Assembly: GCA_963971575.1 (NCBI GenBank)
Contig: OZ020616.1
Location: 54,295,201 to 54,359,200 of the forward strand
Length of the DNA: 64,000 nt
Source: Liopterus haemorrhoidalis
Lineage: Eukaryota; Arthropoda; Insecta; Coleoptera; Dytiscidae
Direction of reading: 5' to 3'
Below are positions 1 to 11,230 of this stretch, in pieces. The first letter of the stretch is position 1, and each line of letters begins with the position of its first letter. The translations under genes and the position numbers were made by a program. The notes beneath the pieces are model-generated. The model searched no databases and had not been told where the DNA came from. It saw only the letters and a list, made by a program, of their open reading frames with translations.

Positions 1-42
1 GTATGAAGTTTGTTTTTAAAGTTTTATTATAATCATTGAAAA

Positions 43-195
43 ATGTATAATACATATTGTTGTGTGCCTATGTGCAATTCATTGAAAAGAAGAAACCCGG
101 AAATATCGTTTCATTTGTTTCCACTAATATCAGACACCGTACGGTTCGAAACAAAATTGGGAAAGCAAGAGGTTAGAAATCGACGCGATGTTTAG
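43..195 (+). pseudogene. THAP zinc-finger N-terminus, truncated
   Basis: The 50-codon frame begins MYNTYCCVPMCNS and continues to EISFHLFP, which matches the start of a THAP domain (C-x2-4-C pair at residues 6/7 and 11, then the F-x-F/FP strand). THAP domains are C2CH zinc-binding DNA-binding modules at the N-terminus of P-element-type transposases and their domesticated relatives. A full domain is about 80-90 residues and ends with C-x2-H and an AVPTIF-like tail; here a TAG at 193-195 stops the frame before the second zinc pair. Either an intron follows or the copy is broken. The same frame recurs at 22862-23002 with a different C-terminal end. Confidence 0.6.
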
Positions 196-249
196 ATAAA
201 CAATTTAAAAATTGGAAAAAAGTGAGCTCTTATATCAAAGTTTGATCAT

Positions 250-523
250 TACATTTTAATGATAGTGACTACAAAAAATATTTTCAATTTTGTATTTATT
301 ATCGCATATCTTAAAAATTCCTGTTATTGTGTGTGGGTTTGTAATGCACAAGTTTGTAGGCATAATGCATAAATCTTTATGAACTCTCTGTTTTTTTCAG
401 TGACTCCACACAATATTATATGCCCAGCATTGTAGATTTCTACCCCTTGGTAAACAACACGGGAATTATTATTTCCCCCAATATAGTTAAAATAATCGAC
501 AATGGAAAACCGCCATAACTTAA
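250..523 (-). pseudogene. Broken minus-strand frame matching the ORF at 23060-23314
   Basis: This is the homologue of the 84-residue ORF in repeat copy 2. A 5-base deletion after the Met-Ala start region (near 508-513) shifts the frame, giving a stop after about nine codons. The remaining sequence still aligns along its length. It lies tail-to-tail with the THAP fragment on the plus strand. Confidence 0.45.
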
Positions 524-727
524 AACCAGATCACAAAATGTAGTATTTTAGATGTTTACAAGTGTTGTCACTTCACAAAATCAGAAAATCCCAAACAATT
601 ATTTATTTTTTGTCGTTTTTTGATACACTTTTCGCTATTATTTACTAGTAAATGTCAAGTGGTATCTGATTTAGAATGGTTTCAAAAAAATCCGCGTGGC
701 GCTACGATCTTAAAATTTTTCCCCTAT

Positions 728-2564
728 ATTCCAGGACTTTTATTTCACGTTTGGGGTACTAATAATATGTGTTTGGCTCCACACAACTCTTTCGTTCATT
801 AATATCTAGACAATATAGCAAAGATATCCTGCTCGAAGGACCATTGATGCACACATTTGTTATTATTTAATAAAATTTGAAGCTATCAAAGCCTAAGGGC
901 TAAGGATAGTAGCCTAGCCAAAGAGGGCTAAGGAGCTGTAGTCCCCCCGTTGAATAGTCAATACACACTCGCATGAGGATATAATTTTTATAAGGTTAGA
1001 TACAACGCATCACCTTCGAGGGCTACACAGTACTGGCAAATGATACAATGCCATCGAAATAGCGAGTCCCCATCTCGACTTACATTTCTTTTCATGGGCA
1101 ACGTTGTCAGGTTGGGCGATATATCAAATTTTTTCCAGTTTTGCGATCTCAAATACAAGTCGCCGGGCGATTGTTTGGGCTCCTGACAAATTTGTTTGGG
1201 CTCCAGAACAGATTTGGGATTTGAGTGAAATTGGAAATCATTGTAACAGTAAACTTCAAACCAAAATAATAATAATACTTTTGATCTTTGGCAAAATATG
1301 TAACCCAGCCGTCTTAACAAGGTATCACAGTAGCTGAATCTTCCTCAAATTTGTTCTCCTGAAGGCACCAATTTTCTAGGCAAGATATAATGCAAAAAAG
1401 GACTTAAAGGGTCTTTCTTCCCTTAATTGACGTGCCGAGTGGTCCAGGCATGCAGCAATGGCTCTCTTAGGTCTCTTTTGCTGTCGGGTAAAGGAGCCAT
1501 TACGAAATCCGTCGTCGAAATCCGTACGTGGCCAAACGATCTGATCCGAGGTCAATTCCAGTCGGGTAGTTCGACTGAGTTGCTAAATCTGTCAAAGATT
1601 AAAGCAGATGTCCTTACGCCAGCTCAGAGGGTACAAAAACCTCACGTAGATTAAAAAGGCAAAAGCAGATTTGATCCTGGTGTTCCGTAGGCACAGGGAC
1701 TACAGAAGTATGGTCTGTCGATCCATTGAAGGACCAGAAAGAGAACTTTCCAGAAAGAGAACAGTTTTTTTGGATACGATATTTGCTTCTAGGTTGTTGT
1801 TTATTAAATGATATTCCCAGTTTGAGAATCACTTGTTTCGTGAACGTTGTGCTGGTTTGAAACATGAAACTCTCACTAGATCACCTCTAATACATCACGT
1901 TGATGTCCAGTATTGCCGTGGGACAGAACATCGGGAATCAGGAACGGGACATGCTACAGCGAACATCGGTTCGCTTTAGTGTGGTTGTGTGCTTCTACCT
2001 AAAGCTTGTTTTAAACTGGCCAAAACGCTTATGGAATTGTACTAAACAGGATCATGTTGGGATTACCGCAAATGTGACTGTGTTTCACATGTTGATGTGA
2101 CTTGGATTCCATTAGGTTATATACAAGATACTCACGTATTTCAGATTAGAGGGTTGCAAAATGTTTTAATTTGGAATTACAGAATTTACGGAAACACTTT
2201 AGTGTTTTGTACTTTAGATACTACCAAGTTTTAATTCCATTTAAATAACTAGATTTTCACCACCACCACAGGAATACATAATATACAGAGATATCAACTT
2301 AATGTTAATGGAAAAAATAATAGAAAACACTGTATCCATCTGTTGTCCAATAACAAAACTACATATATAGGACAGCGCGTTCGTAAACGATTGAAAGACG
2401 TTTGAATTAAGAGCGTTGTCGTGTTGATTATTTTCATTTCACAATGATTGTACATCAGCTGTACATGACGCATTTGTTGACCAATGAATATTTTATGATA
2501 TTGACGATTGCATATTTAGTTTTGCGTTTTATCCGTTTCCAGTGTATTTTTTATTGTGTAGTGA
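728..2564. other. No recognisable feature
   Basis: Short ORFs are scattered through this stretch (for example 1427-1654 on plus) but none resembles a known family and none has a supporting context. The sequence near 890-950 is rich in GGCTAAGGA-like motifs without a clear repeat unit. Confidence 0.5.
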
Positions 2565-2700
2565 GAAGGGAAAGTCTGTGGCTGCAAGCGTTAAACCGCT
2601 TGTACTTGCTGTCTGACCGCTGAGCAAGGGCACGGACGTGAGTTCAATTCCTGTTTATGTCAAATACTTTGTGTAAAAATATTTATACAAATTAAAGGTT
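2565..2700 (+). repeat. tRNA-like SINE fragment (tentative)
   Basis: An A-box-like TGGCTGCAAG near 2580 is followed about 60 bases later by GAGTTCAATTCC near 2641, which fits the pol III B-box consensus GWTCRANNC. An AT-rich tail follows. This is the layout of a tRNA-derived SINE head, but the A box is weak and no target duplication was found. Confidence 0.35.
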
Positions 2701-4108
2701 CTTCTTAGTCGTTCGCAACCGGCTATAAACTGTTGTTGCCTTTCTGTGTACACTAAAGCAATGGACGTTATACTGACCATATTACTCCTGAATGTACATT
2801 GATAGATCCGTACAACCCTTCCATACTAACCTATTTATGGACACGACCAGCTTTACATGTATTTATTATCATAAAATACTTTTTAATTTCTACTCTTGAA
2901 AATATGTAATTGGTAAGCAAATAAACTGAGTACGAACTACTGGCTACTTTACCCTAAGCAGCGGCAGATAGTTTAAGATGCATTTAACAGATATTCTTAA
3001 AATTTTACTTTCTAGGAAATTCAAATTTCGAAATTATATTGTATTGCTAATTTCCTTCGATCTTCAAATATTTTAAAGTATTCTTTAAAGTATTCTTACA
3101 ACTAAATTTATTTTACAACCTAACACGTATGTCAGCAATTAGTCACGTACATCTTTCGCTTTGAAAATTATTTTACACCATTTTGACTACTATGAGAAAC
3201 CAGCACTCTGTTGATCTACAAATCTTAAGGTCTTAAACCAGTTAACATCGTATCATTTCAAAATAAACTCAACCATTTAAAAAGCCAATACTATTATTTT
3301 ACATGAAAAATCCTGCAGTTATATCATCCCACATGTTTGTACATTTTCAATAATTTCCACCCAAATTTCAAATTGGTGTGTGTTTTTATTTGTGCTCAAA
3401 GATAACAGTATTATTATTTTCTTTTTTTTTTACAAAATACGATAAATATACAGTCCATTAGCTTTTAGGGATAGCTTTTAAATAATTTATAAAAATTTCA
3501 CTTAACCTTGTACTTTCTAAAGGTAATTTTTTTCACGTGTCTCTGTTTCTTGATAAAGAAAAGCCTTACTAATTTGAAATAAGGTTAAATATAAAAAAGG
3601 AAAATTTAAGAAATTTAAGTGCCTTGTCATTTAAACTATATTAGCTGGATAACTTCCAGTTAGAAATGTAACTAGTTTGTATGAGAACATGGAGAAATAA
3701 TTACCAAAAGTAAAAACCAGAGCAGAAAGAATAGTATTGAAACAGTTGGTGCTTCAACTGAACCTTAACGAATCAACACTTCAGAGGTTTCACTTCTTCA
3801 GTTTTTTTGAAAGAAAATTACTACGCTGAATCTTTGGTGACATATAAATTATTAGTATATGGAGAAGCCATAAGAACGAGGATATCCGAACACTTCTCAA
3901 AGCCAAATAACAGGACAAGAGTCTTTCACGTGTCCTAATGAGGATAAAAGAGAACATGCTAAGGTACTTCGGGGAAAGAAATTTGTTGCGTCATTTCTAA
4001 GGGTGTCAGGAGAAACTACTTGTAAGAGTGCAAGAGTGTGGGCCGTACTGAGAGTTGTACTATTTCGGGTGAATTGTGCATAACAGAGATAGAAATGACA
4101 AAACGGGA
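2701..4108. other. No recognisable feature
   Basis: AT-rich DNA with poly-A/T runs; no coding region or structured repeat seen. Confidence 0.5.
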
Positions 4109-4409
4109 CTAAAGCCTGGTTTATAATAGCTACATAACATAACGCGTGACATATAACATAGCCTGTCTCCACAGCACAACGCACAAGGCATAACTACATT
4201 GTTTATAATAGAACCAGTGTACCCCATTAGTACATTAGTCGCAATACGGATCTCTTCTTGATTTGTCATACAATATTGGATTATTTTCCACTAATTCAAC
4301 CACTCTCGCTGCTTTTTCAATTTTTAAAAAGTTGTAAACACAATAATAACCAAAAATGTATACAAAAACTTATGGCAATTGTCAAGCAAGACGCACCTTC
4401 GCACTTTTT

Positions 4410-5441
4410 AGGGTTTTGTAGGTATGACCAAAAAACCCTTATACCGTCATTTTGTCGTCTGTCTGTCTGTCTGTCTGTCTTTTCGGTAAAAATTGTTGCC
4501 AAACGGCTAAACCTAGAGAGTTGAAATTTGGCATGCTTATACAACCCTTTTACTTGCACATAGGAAAATACTAAAACATCTAAAAAACATATCCCCCTAA
4601 AAATATAAACAAATATGTGCTCATCGAAAATAAAAATATGTTTTTATAATTTTGAGTAGGGTATCAAATTAAAGCCCTTGGTACGTTGATTAACGATCAA
4701 ATTTTTATTTTTGCAAAATAAATTATTTTGAAGCGATTCTTGCCAAAATTGTGCAAAAAAAATTTTGTCCCACACCCTGTAGCCCAGATGGTTTAAACAA
4801 AAATCTGAAAAAATTCTAAGTAATGTACATTGGTGTGAACCAGAATAGTGCAACAGGAATTTTTGATCAGATTATGTTTTTGGAAAAAAATGCATTTTTT
4901 GTGTTTTTTTGCTAACAATGTACACAAGTTATAGCTTTGTAACACGCTCGAATGGAAGGCTTATCTTGGTGTAGTGGTACTTGCGCTGGCTTTTTCACCC
5001 AAGTCAGTTTGATCCCCATGAGAAGAGACAATATTTTTTTTTCATTTTTATGTTTAAATTATTTTTTCAAAATTCTAGTTATATTTTGGCAAATATTACA
5101 TTTAATTTTTAAAAGCGTAACTTTAATAACCAGTGGAAATTGTTGAAATTATAATTAAATTCTGTTTCAATGTACACGAAATCAGAGGGGCGGAGCTTAT
5201 AACAACCAATGAAAGCCATAGGCGCAATTTTCAAAATCTTGAAGAACCTTGCTATATAAAAAAAAAAAAATGCACATATTTAGAAATCTAAATAATGGTA
5301 TTAAGCGTTGGAATAAAAATTAACAAAAAAAAAAAAAAAAAATTTTAATATAAAATTTATTTTGGCATCCCAAATAATCATCATTCACTTACTAAATATC
5401 TGCAAAACCCTGAAAGTGTGAAAATTCACACTTCACATCAA
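4410..5441 (+). mobile_element. Non-autonomous element, family X, copy A (1.03 kb, nested)
   Basis: This copy shares its whole length with copy C (21335-22256, minus) and parts with B, D, E and F. One end reads AGGGTTTTGTAGGTAT and the other, reverse-complemented, AGGGTTTTGCAGATAT, so there is a short inverted repeat near the ends. Beyond that, one end adds a palindrome (GTGTGAAAATTCACAC) conserved in A, C and D. Internal landmarks are a (CTGT)n tract at about 4458-4480, long conserved AT-rich text, and a tRNA-like cassette at 4956-5018. It lies inside an older MITE. No protein is encoded. The superfamily is unknown; family X is my label. Confidence 0.7.
4956..5018 (+). repeat. tRNA-like cassette in family X copy A
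   Basis: The text runs from AAGGCTTATCTTGG through GTGTAGTGGTA (A-box-like) to CAGTTTGATCCCC (B-box-like), spaced about 40 bases apart. The same position in copies B and C carries a different tRNA-like sequence. It may act as an internal pol III promoter or be a captured tRNA pseudogene. Confidence 0.5.
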
Positions 5442-5621
5442 TTTTTTCTGTGATTGTCTACGCATAGCTTCCACAAACATGAATGTTCAACTTGGTGAAC
5501 TTGTATGTTCTATTTGCGGTCGTATTATAAACAGGACAACGATAAGTACTATGATTCAACTTCATTAAGTTATGGAGCCATACTATGCGTTATGTTATGG
5601 GTATATTAAAACCAGGCTTTA

Positions 5622-7164
5622 CCTTTGAGTGCTTATACGTTGCGTAGAAAGGAGCCTACTGAATATTGCTGCTGCGCAAAAGGTTTCTGGAGGAAATTTG
5701 GAGAACACAAATTAATTCACACAATGTGGTCCAAGAAGAAACTCTAGCTCGCGTTACCAATTTATTTGATATATAAACAAGTGATAATATAAATTGTAAC
5801 TACACGAATTGTATACAAATAACACTTGAACCGACGAAAGTCTGTGTATGTTGCAATGATAGCATCAGTGGGTAGGTAGAACCGCTACGTCCAGCCAATA
5901 ATCAAACTACTCTTTGGGCAAAGCATATATGCACCACAGTTGACCAGTGAAAAATTCTAACAGAAAATGGAAAGATTATCTCACAGATAATCTAACCAGA
6001 AATACAAAAAAAAACTAAGAATGACCACATTGAATAGAGTTGAAATTGCTTTGGGTGAATCCAAAAGTCAATGTGATTGACAGTGACCAAAAGTAAAGGG
6101 AGAAAATGTTAAGAACTGGGAAGCACTAAAAAATGAGAACTGGGAAACACAAGAAAATGAACTGGAAGAAACGAAACTTTAACTGAAACTATAGTATCCA
6201 TAACAGAAAAATTCTTGTTGTGCTTCTGATTTTAAGATCGAACAAACTTCTTTGAAGATGACTAAAATTGCCTGTTGGTGTCTCGAATTCTGTTATAAGC
6301 CCAATTTAAAATACCCTTCTTGTTTCCATTGCGTTTTTTATTTGTATGTTTTTAACACAGCTCCAAATTGCCAGATTGTTCTGAGATAAATCCACTCTAC
6401 CTGCCTTTTTCCTTAAGTTGACATTACCCTAAATAACATCCTAATTCATTTAAAAAAATATTTTTTGTTATCCTTTTCAAGAGGATTTTCCCTTCTTCAT
6501 TTATAAATTTTTTGTTCTCAAATGACAGGACAATACCCTGTACAAAGATGCAGAGATTTGTTTGTTGAAAGAAATTAAGATAAAAGTCGGATTTTTTAAA
6601 TTAATTTAATTGTTTTGTAGATTAATTTAAAAACATAATATGATTTTTTAATTTAAGTGAAATGGACCTGGAAATAATTAAGTTGTATTAAAAATTGCAA
6701 TAACAAATTTTAAAACATATTTTATAAGAGTATTAAAATAATAAAGAAAGAACGTGCAGCAACCACTGGAAATTTTCCTGGATTTATTTTTCTTATTAGC
6801 ATTTTCCTAAGTTCTTATTCGTAATCTCTCTCTCTTCGTGAATCTAAAGACTAGTATGAGAATTGGCCTCCCTCAAGGTTCTCTAACCAATCCTATCCTA
6901 TGCTTTCCTTCTACAGTTGTTAATTTGGAGTGTCCTTAGGACTTGTTCTGTATTCATCGGCTGAATTACTGAGAGGGTTGCTGACAGAAACCTGAGTGAG
7001 ATAGATATAATAATAATAATAATAAATTTCTTTGTTGGCAAGGTTCCGGTTACACTGCTCTACCACTTAACCTTAATGTTATTTTACCATTTAGTAGACA
7101 ATCGAGTACATAAAATTTTTTAATGTTAAAAAATAATATTGTTTACTTAGTGCAATACACAGTC
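5622..7164. other. No recognisable gene; (TAA)n microsatellite at 7007-7025
   Basis: AT-rich unassigned sequence. The only structured item is a short TAA microsatellite. Confidence 0.5.
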
Positions 7165-7168
7165 TATA

Positions 7169-7544
7169 CTCTATCTCATTAAGACTGATAGTAATAAATC
7201 TTTTTGTCATGCAGTTACCAGTGGCGTGCACATTTTAAACACGTTTAAATTGGTTTTGCGTATTTCTATATTACTATTTATCATTTTATTAAACGCACGC
7301 ATGTGACCATATTTATCATATCATTAAACGCACCCCTGTGACCATATTTTTCCTCAAAATTTTAGGGTAACATATTTATGATCTATTGAGTTCGTATTCC
7401 CATATAATATGTGCGGCACACTCGGTTGTTTTTAACAATATTTCGTTTCGAACTATTCATATTTTGTGCGCCGCTTCTGTGTGAAAAAACAATAACTTTT
7501 TACAAATAATAAATTTTATTACTATCAGTCTTTCGGAGATAGAC
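7169..7544. mobile_element. MITE with ~32-bp TIRs and TATA target duplication
   Basis: The left end begins CTCTATCTCATTAAGACTG and the reverse complement of the right end begins GTCTATCTCCGAAAGACTG; both continue to ATAGTAATAAA. TATA flanks each side (7165-7168 and 7545-7548), consistent with a 4-bp target duplication or a TA duplication inside TATA. Length is 376 bp, with no coding capacity. A second left end follows at 7745. Confidence 0.75.
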
Positions 7545-7744
7545 TATAATAAAATAATCTTGGCGAATTAATGCGTTAAAAGACATGTTGAATAAATCCA
7601 GTATTATTATTAAATACTGCAGTAAAACAGCGACTGGGAACAAAAATCATACCGTTTTTAACTTTGTATTATATGGAAAACATATAGCGGCTATTGAAAT
7701 TTTACTGACAGTTAGACATTCGTGAAATTTCTGTAATAACTATA

Positions 7745-7848
7745 CTCTATCTCTGAAAGACTGATAGTAATAAATCATTTTGTCAGGCAGTTACCAGTGG
7801 CGTACACATTTGAAACACGTTTAAATTGGTTTTGTGTATAATTGAACA
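7745..7848. mobile_element. Truncated second copy of the 7169 MITE (left end only)
   Basis: About 100 bases match the left end of the neighbouring MITE in the same orientation, again preceded by TATA (7741-7744). No right end was found downstream, so it is truncated or was rearranged. Confidence 0.65.
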
Positions 7849-8872
7849 CGGATCGATCCATGTAGCTCACATTGACACCATTTGTTGGCGGAGTCGCTTT
7901 TTGATTTGGGCAATTTTAAGATTTTTAAGAATTTTAGGAATGGAGTTTTATATCGTGGCAGCGTTGTACGAAAAATATTTTTTAAATAAGGTTGTCCGGT
8001 GTTTGGAAATATTTTTCATGTGAGAGTTCCTAGTATTTTTTATGTTAACTTGTGATCTTTTAATGATTTTTTGACTAGATAGCTAGGTTCGTTTGTGCTT
8101 AAGGTTTTGTGAATGAAACATACGTAATGCAAATGTCTTCTTTCAGATATGTTAACCATCCTCACTTCCTCAGGTGTTGGGAAGCAGGTTCCCTTTTCTT
8201 TGTAATGTAAAGGTACAAAAATCACCCGAAGATGGATTTGAGGATGGCTTGATGATGATGATGAGCCCACAGAACAGTCCTGGAGAGAGCTTTTAAAATG
8301 CTTTCTTCCTGATCTAGACTAGGTTTATTTCTTTTCATGTCCTCGTATTGATTTTTTTAAAAACCAATGTATTTTTAATATTATTTATTATTTTTCATCT
8401 TTATAGAAAAATGAGTAATTTTTATTAAGAAAATGTTATTCATTTTTAAAATACTTTTACCTTCTTAGCTTTATTGGAAAGGCAAAAAGCTCTACTAATT
8501 ACACACTTTCCTCCATTTAATACTTTTTCTTATTGTACTACAAAATATGTTTAAGTTAAATTAGGCGAAGCTCACCATTTGACTTTATTTAATATCTAAA
8601 TTTTATTTTATTTCTCTTTAAATTTATACTTGAAAGGAATTTTTATAGTTCTCAAGAGTTATGGAAATACTTTATAATTATTCCTTTGGGTTATTAAAAA
8701 TTACAAACCGCGAAATAAGTGTCAATAAAATTTTAATTTGAAAATTAAATGAATACAGTTTTACCAGCGTTTTAATAACATTTATCAGTGCTATTAAATA
8801 GTATCTTGAAAATATTTAAGCGAAATATTAAATATTTAGTTTTAATATTTAATAAAGCTCTACTACATATTA
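7849..8872. other. No recognisable feature
   Basis: AT-rich; short ORFs look random. A GAT trinucleotide run lies near 8250-8260. Confidence 0.5.
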
Positions 8873-9792
8873 TACAAGGTGTCTCAAAAGAAATTTTATA
8901 TTTATTTAGCTTACTGCGTGAACGCAACGTATCCGAGGAGCGCGGGGGTTATGTCAATCGGTAGCCTGGCTCTTGGGAATTCAATCGCTATGGAGCGTTT
9001 CTCGGGAGCAGACCGCGCGTTATGCGTGCGAGAGTTTTACAAAAACGGTGATTCGGCGACTGTAGCGCGTAGAAAATTCTGCAGTATTCGAGGTTTTCGC
9101 CACTTAAATGATGCGCCAAGCATTCCTCTTATTCGACATTGGGTTAAAAAGTTTGAATAGACTGGTACAACGCTGGATAAATCAAAATCCGGGCGACCTA
9201 GGTCATCAAGAACGGTAGAAAACGTGGAGAATGTTAATCAGTCTGGTCGTGACGATCCGAACCTTTCAATTCGGAAGCGCGCAAGTGCTTTATATGTGTA
9301 TAGATCATCATTACATCGCATTATGCACAAAGACCTAAAGCTGCACCCCTACAAAATTCAATTGGTGCAAGAATTAAAGCCCCAAGATGCCAGTCAGAGG
9401 CAATTTTCTCAGGCAAATTGATCTCCCGGAGAGGTGACATAAATTGGCCTCCACGCAGTCCAGATTTAACCCCTATGGACTTTTTCCTATGGGGTTATCT
9501 TAAATCTAAAGTTTACGCCAATAAACCGACTTCACTGGCGCATTTGAAAGAAAATATCCGTCACGAAATGGCAGCCATACCTGAGTCCACCTGCCGAGAC
9601 GTCATAAGTAATTTTACTGTTCGATTAAATGAGTGCCGAGAATGCGAGGGTCTACATTTAGACGATATTATTTTTAAGAAATAAATCCCCAAAAAGTGTA
9701 TTTTAATAATTAATAAACATTTTTTCTATATACGGCTTACTTTTTTTTTAATCGATCCACTAAATATAAAATTTCTTTTGAGACACCTTGTA
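8873..9792 (+). mobile_element. Mariner-like element, family M1, copy 1 (internally deleted)
   Basis: The ends are near-perfect inverted repeats starting TACAAGGTGTCTCAAAAG and continuing to TTTTATATTTA, flanked by TA on both sides (8871-8872 and 9793-9794), the target duplication of Tc1/mariner elements. At 920 bp it is shorter than copy 2 (51203-52434) because the middle of the transposase is missing. The two copies are very similar over shared parts, so insertion was recent relative to most elements here. It cannot move by itself. Confidence 0.9.
8990..9684 (+). pseudogene. Mariner-like transposase pseudogene, family M1 copy 1
   Basis: The frame most likely starts at MERFSGADRALC (8990), where the helix-turn-helix DNA-binding region begins; an upstream in-frame ATG at 8879 lies inside the terminal repeat and is unlikely to be the start. 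A GAG-to-TAG change gives a stop at 9158-9160 (copy 2 reads glutamate). The frame then continues to KPQDASQ and is joined by a deletion to a different frame beginning at about 9418 with the third catalytic region, SPDLTPMDFFLWGY. The first two catalytic aspartates are gone. The C-terminus (LHLDDIIFKK) is intact. It belongs to the IS630-Tc1-mariner DDE/D superfamily; the exact DDxD spacing cannot be measured from this copy. Confidence 0.85.
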
Positions 9793-9794
9793 TA

Positions 9795-10439
9795 TGCAAG
9801 TAGCGGTCGGTAAAAACATAACTAGAACTAGGTAAACATAAGGTATAAAAAACCAATACTCGTTAAAATATTAAATGTGGAGTTTTAAATTGTTTATTGC
9901 TAATATTTTATCATCAAAATGTGAAAGTGCATTATGAAAGTGTAATAATACAAACGTATTTACAGTGTCTGCAGTGCAGTTTCATTTTGCATTAATTAAT
10001 TTCGATTTTACAGTTGATTCATATCTAGAAACTATGCACATGGACAATGATTGTTTATTAAAATATGCACATTCGTAAATTTCATATGAAATGGTGGGAT
10101 GAATTTGTTTGGAATCCCAATATCCAATGATATATCTTTTAATGAACAAATTAAGTTGCAAATGTGTTTAATGAGCGGTCAGAAAACAATTTGTGGGGGA
10201 AAATATTTGGTTTGAAAAAATGCCGAATATTTCAAAGTAATCAACAGTAGCTTATTATGTGGTTTTATAACGGTGATTCCAATGTTCTCCATTAAATGGC
10301 AGTTGGATAGAATGGGGATGGAAACACTGTTATAGAAACAGCCTAATAAGTTACCACTGAGTTCTTTTTGAGAATCCACGAAACGTCAGTATATCTATGA
10401 CTGTATACTATGTCAGTGTTCTAAGCCCATACTTCCTGA
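9795..10439. other. No recognisable feature
   Basis: AT-rich sequence without recognisable coding or repeat structure. Confidence 0.5.
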
Positions 10440-10722
10440 AGACCTGCAAAATATCCATTTTTTTTACGCGGACCGATGAAGATATTATTTTAAAAATCAT
10501 TCCAAGTCAAGCCAGATGTTTCGGTTTTCTTTGAGTGTTGGGCTCTATCAGAAGTCGTTAGGGTGACCTTGACGCTGGGATCCTGATTGGTTCCATTCGA
10601 GAGACATCCTAGCAATGTTAATGCTTGATCTTAAGATGTGTCCAGTCCAATTCCATTTTCTGCGGTCAATATGGATTAGTTATTGGCCGGTTCAACGCCA
10701 GATATCTTCTGTTATCCTTTCC
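10440..10722 (-). pseudogene. LINE ORF2 C-terminal fragment
   Basis: Read on minus, the segment gives WNWIGHILRSS...ARMSLEWNQSG, matching the W-x-GH-x-LR...W(N/K)P-x-GKR-x-RGRP block seen at the C-terminal end of insect RTE-like non-LTR reverse transcriptases. Several stops interrupt it. The hAT element at 10731 lies just upstream of it on the coding strand. Confidence 0.5.
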
Positions 10723-10730
10723 GGCTAGAA

Positions 10731-11103
10731 CAGCGATATTAAAACTGTGTTCAATGGAACCCTGGGGTTCCACACAAGGTTCTCAAGGGTTCCACACAAA
10801 GTCCTCAAAGGTTCCACGGAGTCTGAGGACTCCGGTTTTGTAGTTTAGAGATGAAGACCTTTTGTTTTTGCTCATGACTTGGATTTTGGAGGTGAGGACC
10901 TTTTTTTTGCTCATCACTTGGCAGTGAGCAAAATTTAATAAAGTATACTGTATTTCCAATTTTTCAATCTTAGGGTTTACCTCAACTGAATTCTGGTCAC
11001 CCTGCATAGGTATCAACCTTAAGTTATTTTTTTTTTTTTTGGGTTCCACAGAATATTATTACTGTAAAGGCTTCCACGACTCGAAAAAGTTTGAAGACCA
11101 CTG
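10731..11103. mobile_element. hAT-type MITE with exact 8-bp target duplication
   Basis: The element begins CAGCGATATTAAAACTG and its other end, reverse-complemented, begins CAGTGGTCTTCAAACT. It is flanked by identical GGCTAGAA at 10723-10730 and 11104-11111, the 8-bp duplication made by hAT transposases. The interior has repeated GAGGACCTTTTTTTGCTCA motifs that are shared with the hAT MITE at 38895, so both belong to one family. There is no coding capacity. Confidence 0.88.
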
Positions 11104-11230
11104 GGCTAGAATATTTTAAGTACTAGGGGCCTCAGCCAGGCTACGCCGGTCTTCTCCCCTACGTTGTTAAAACTCGTCGCTTCGCGACTCGTTTTAATAT
11201 AATAAGGCATTTTGTCACACTCGTCGCTCA
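11104..11230. repeat. GC-richer palindromic segment
   Basis: It includes AAAACTCGTCGCTTCGCG followed by ACTCGTTTTA, a near-palindrome, within a locally GC-rich stretch next to a tandem duplication. Confidence 0.4.

Larger units (their letters stand above)
1..727 (+). repeat. Dispersed THAP-type repeat, copy 1 (cut by window edge)
   Basis: This segment is repeated as a direct copy at 22821-23582, about 22.8 kb away, at roughly 95% identity by eye. It holds a THAP-like reading frame on the plus strand and, further in, a broken minus-strand frame. Homology ends just after 'cccctata' at about 727, where the two copies diverge. Copy 1 lacks a stretch near 575 that copy 2 has (about 23360-23430), and carries about 16 bases near 163-178 that copy 2 lacks. 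The left end is outside the window. The combination suggests a DNA transposon of the P-element/THAP type or a mobile THAP-bearing repeat; no terminal inverted repeats can be checked because one end is missing. Confidence 0.75.
4110..5621. mobile_element. Non-autonomous DNA element (MITE-like) interrupted by a second element
   Basis: The left end reads TAAAGCCTGGTTTATAATAG and the reverse complement of the right end reads TAAAGCCTGGTTTTAATATA; both continue to CATAACATAACGC, giving terminal inverted repeats of about 35 bases. The interior is interrupted by an unrelated 1.0-kb element (4410-5441), so the original element was only about 480 bp. No coding capacity remains. Flanking target duplication was not clear, so superfamily is not assigned. 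Confidence 0.65.

Noticed and set aside
1427..1654. 75-codon ORF in a relatively GC-balanced patch
   Set aside because: No family resemblance and no splice-linked exon could be proposed.
4317..5146. ORFs on both strands at 4317-4853 and 4952-5146
   Set aside because: They lie within family X, are not preserved in copies B and C, and are low-complexity.
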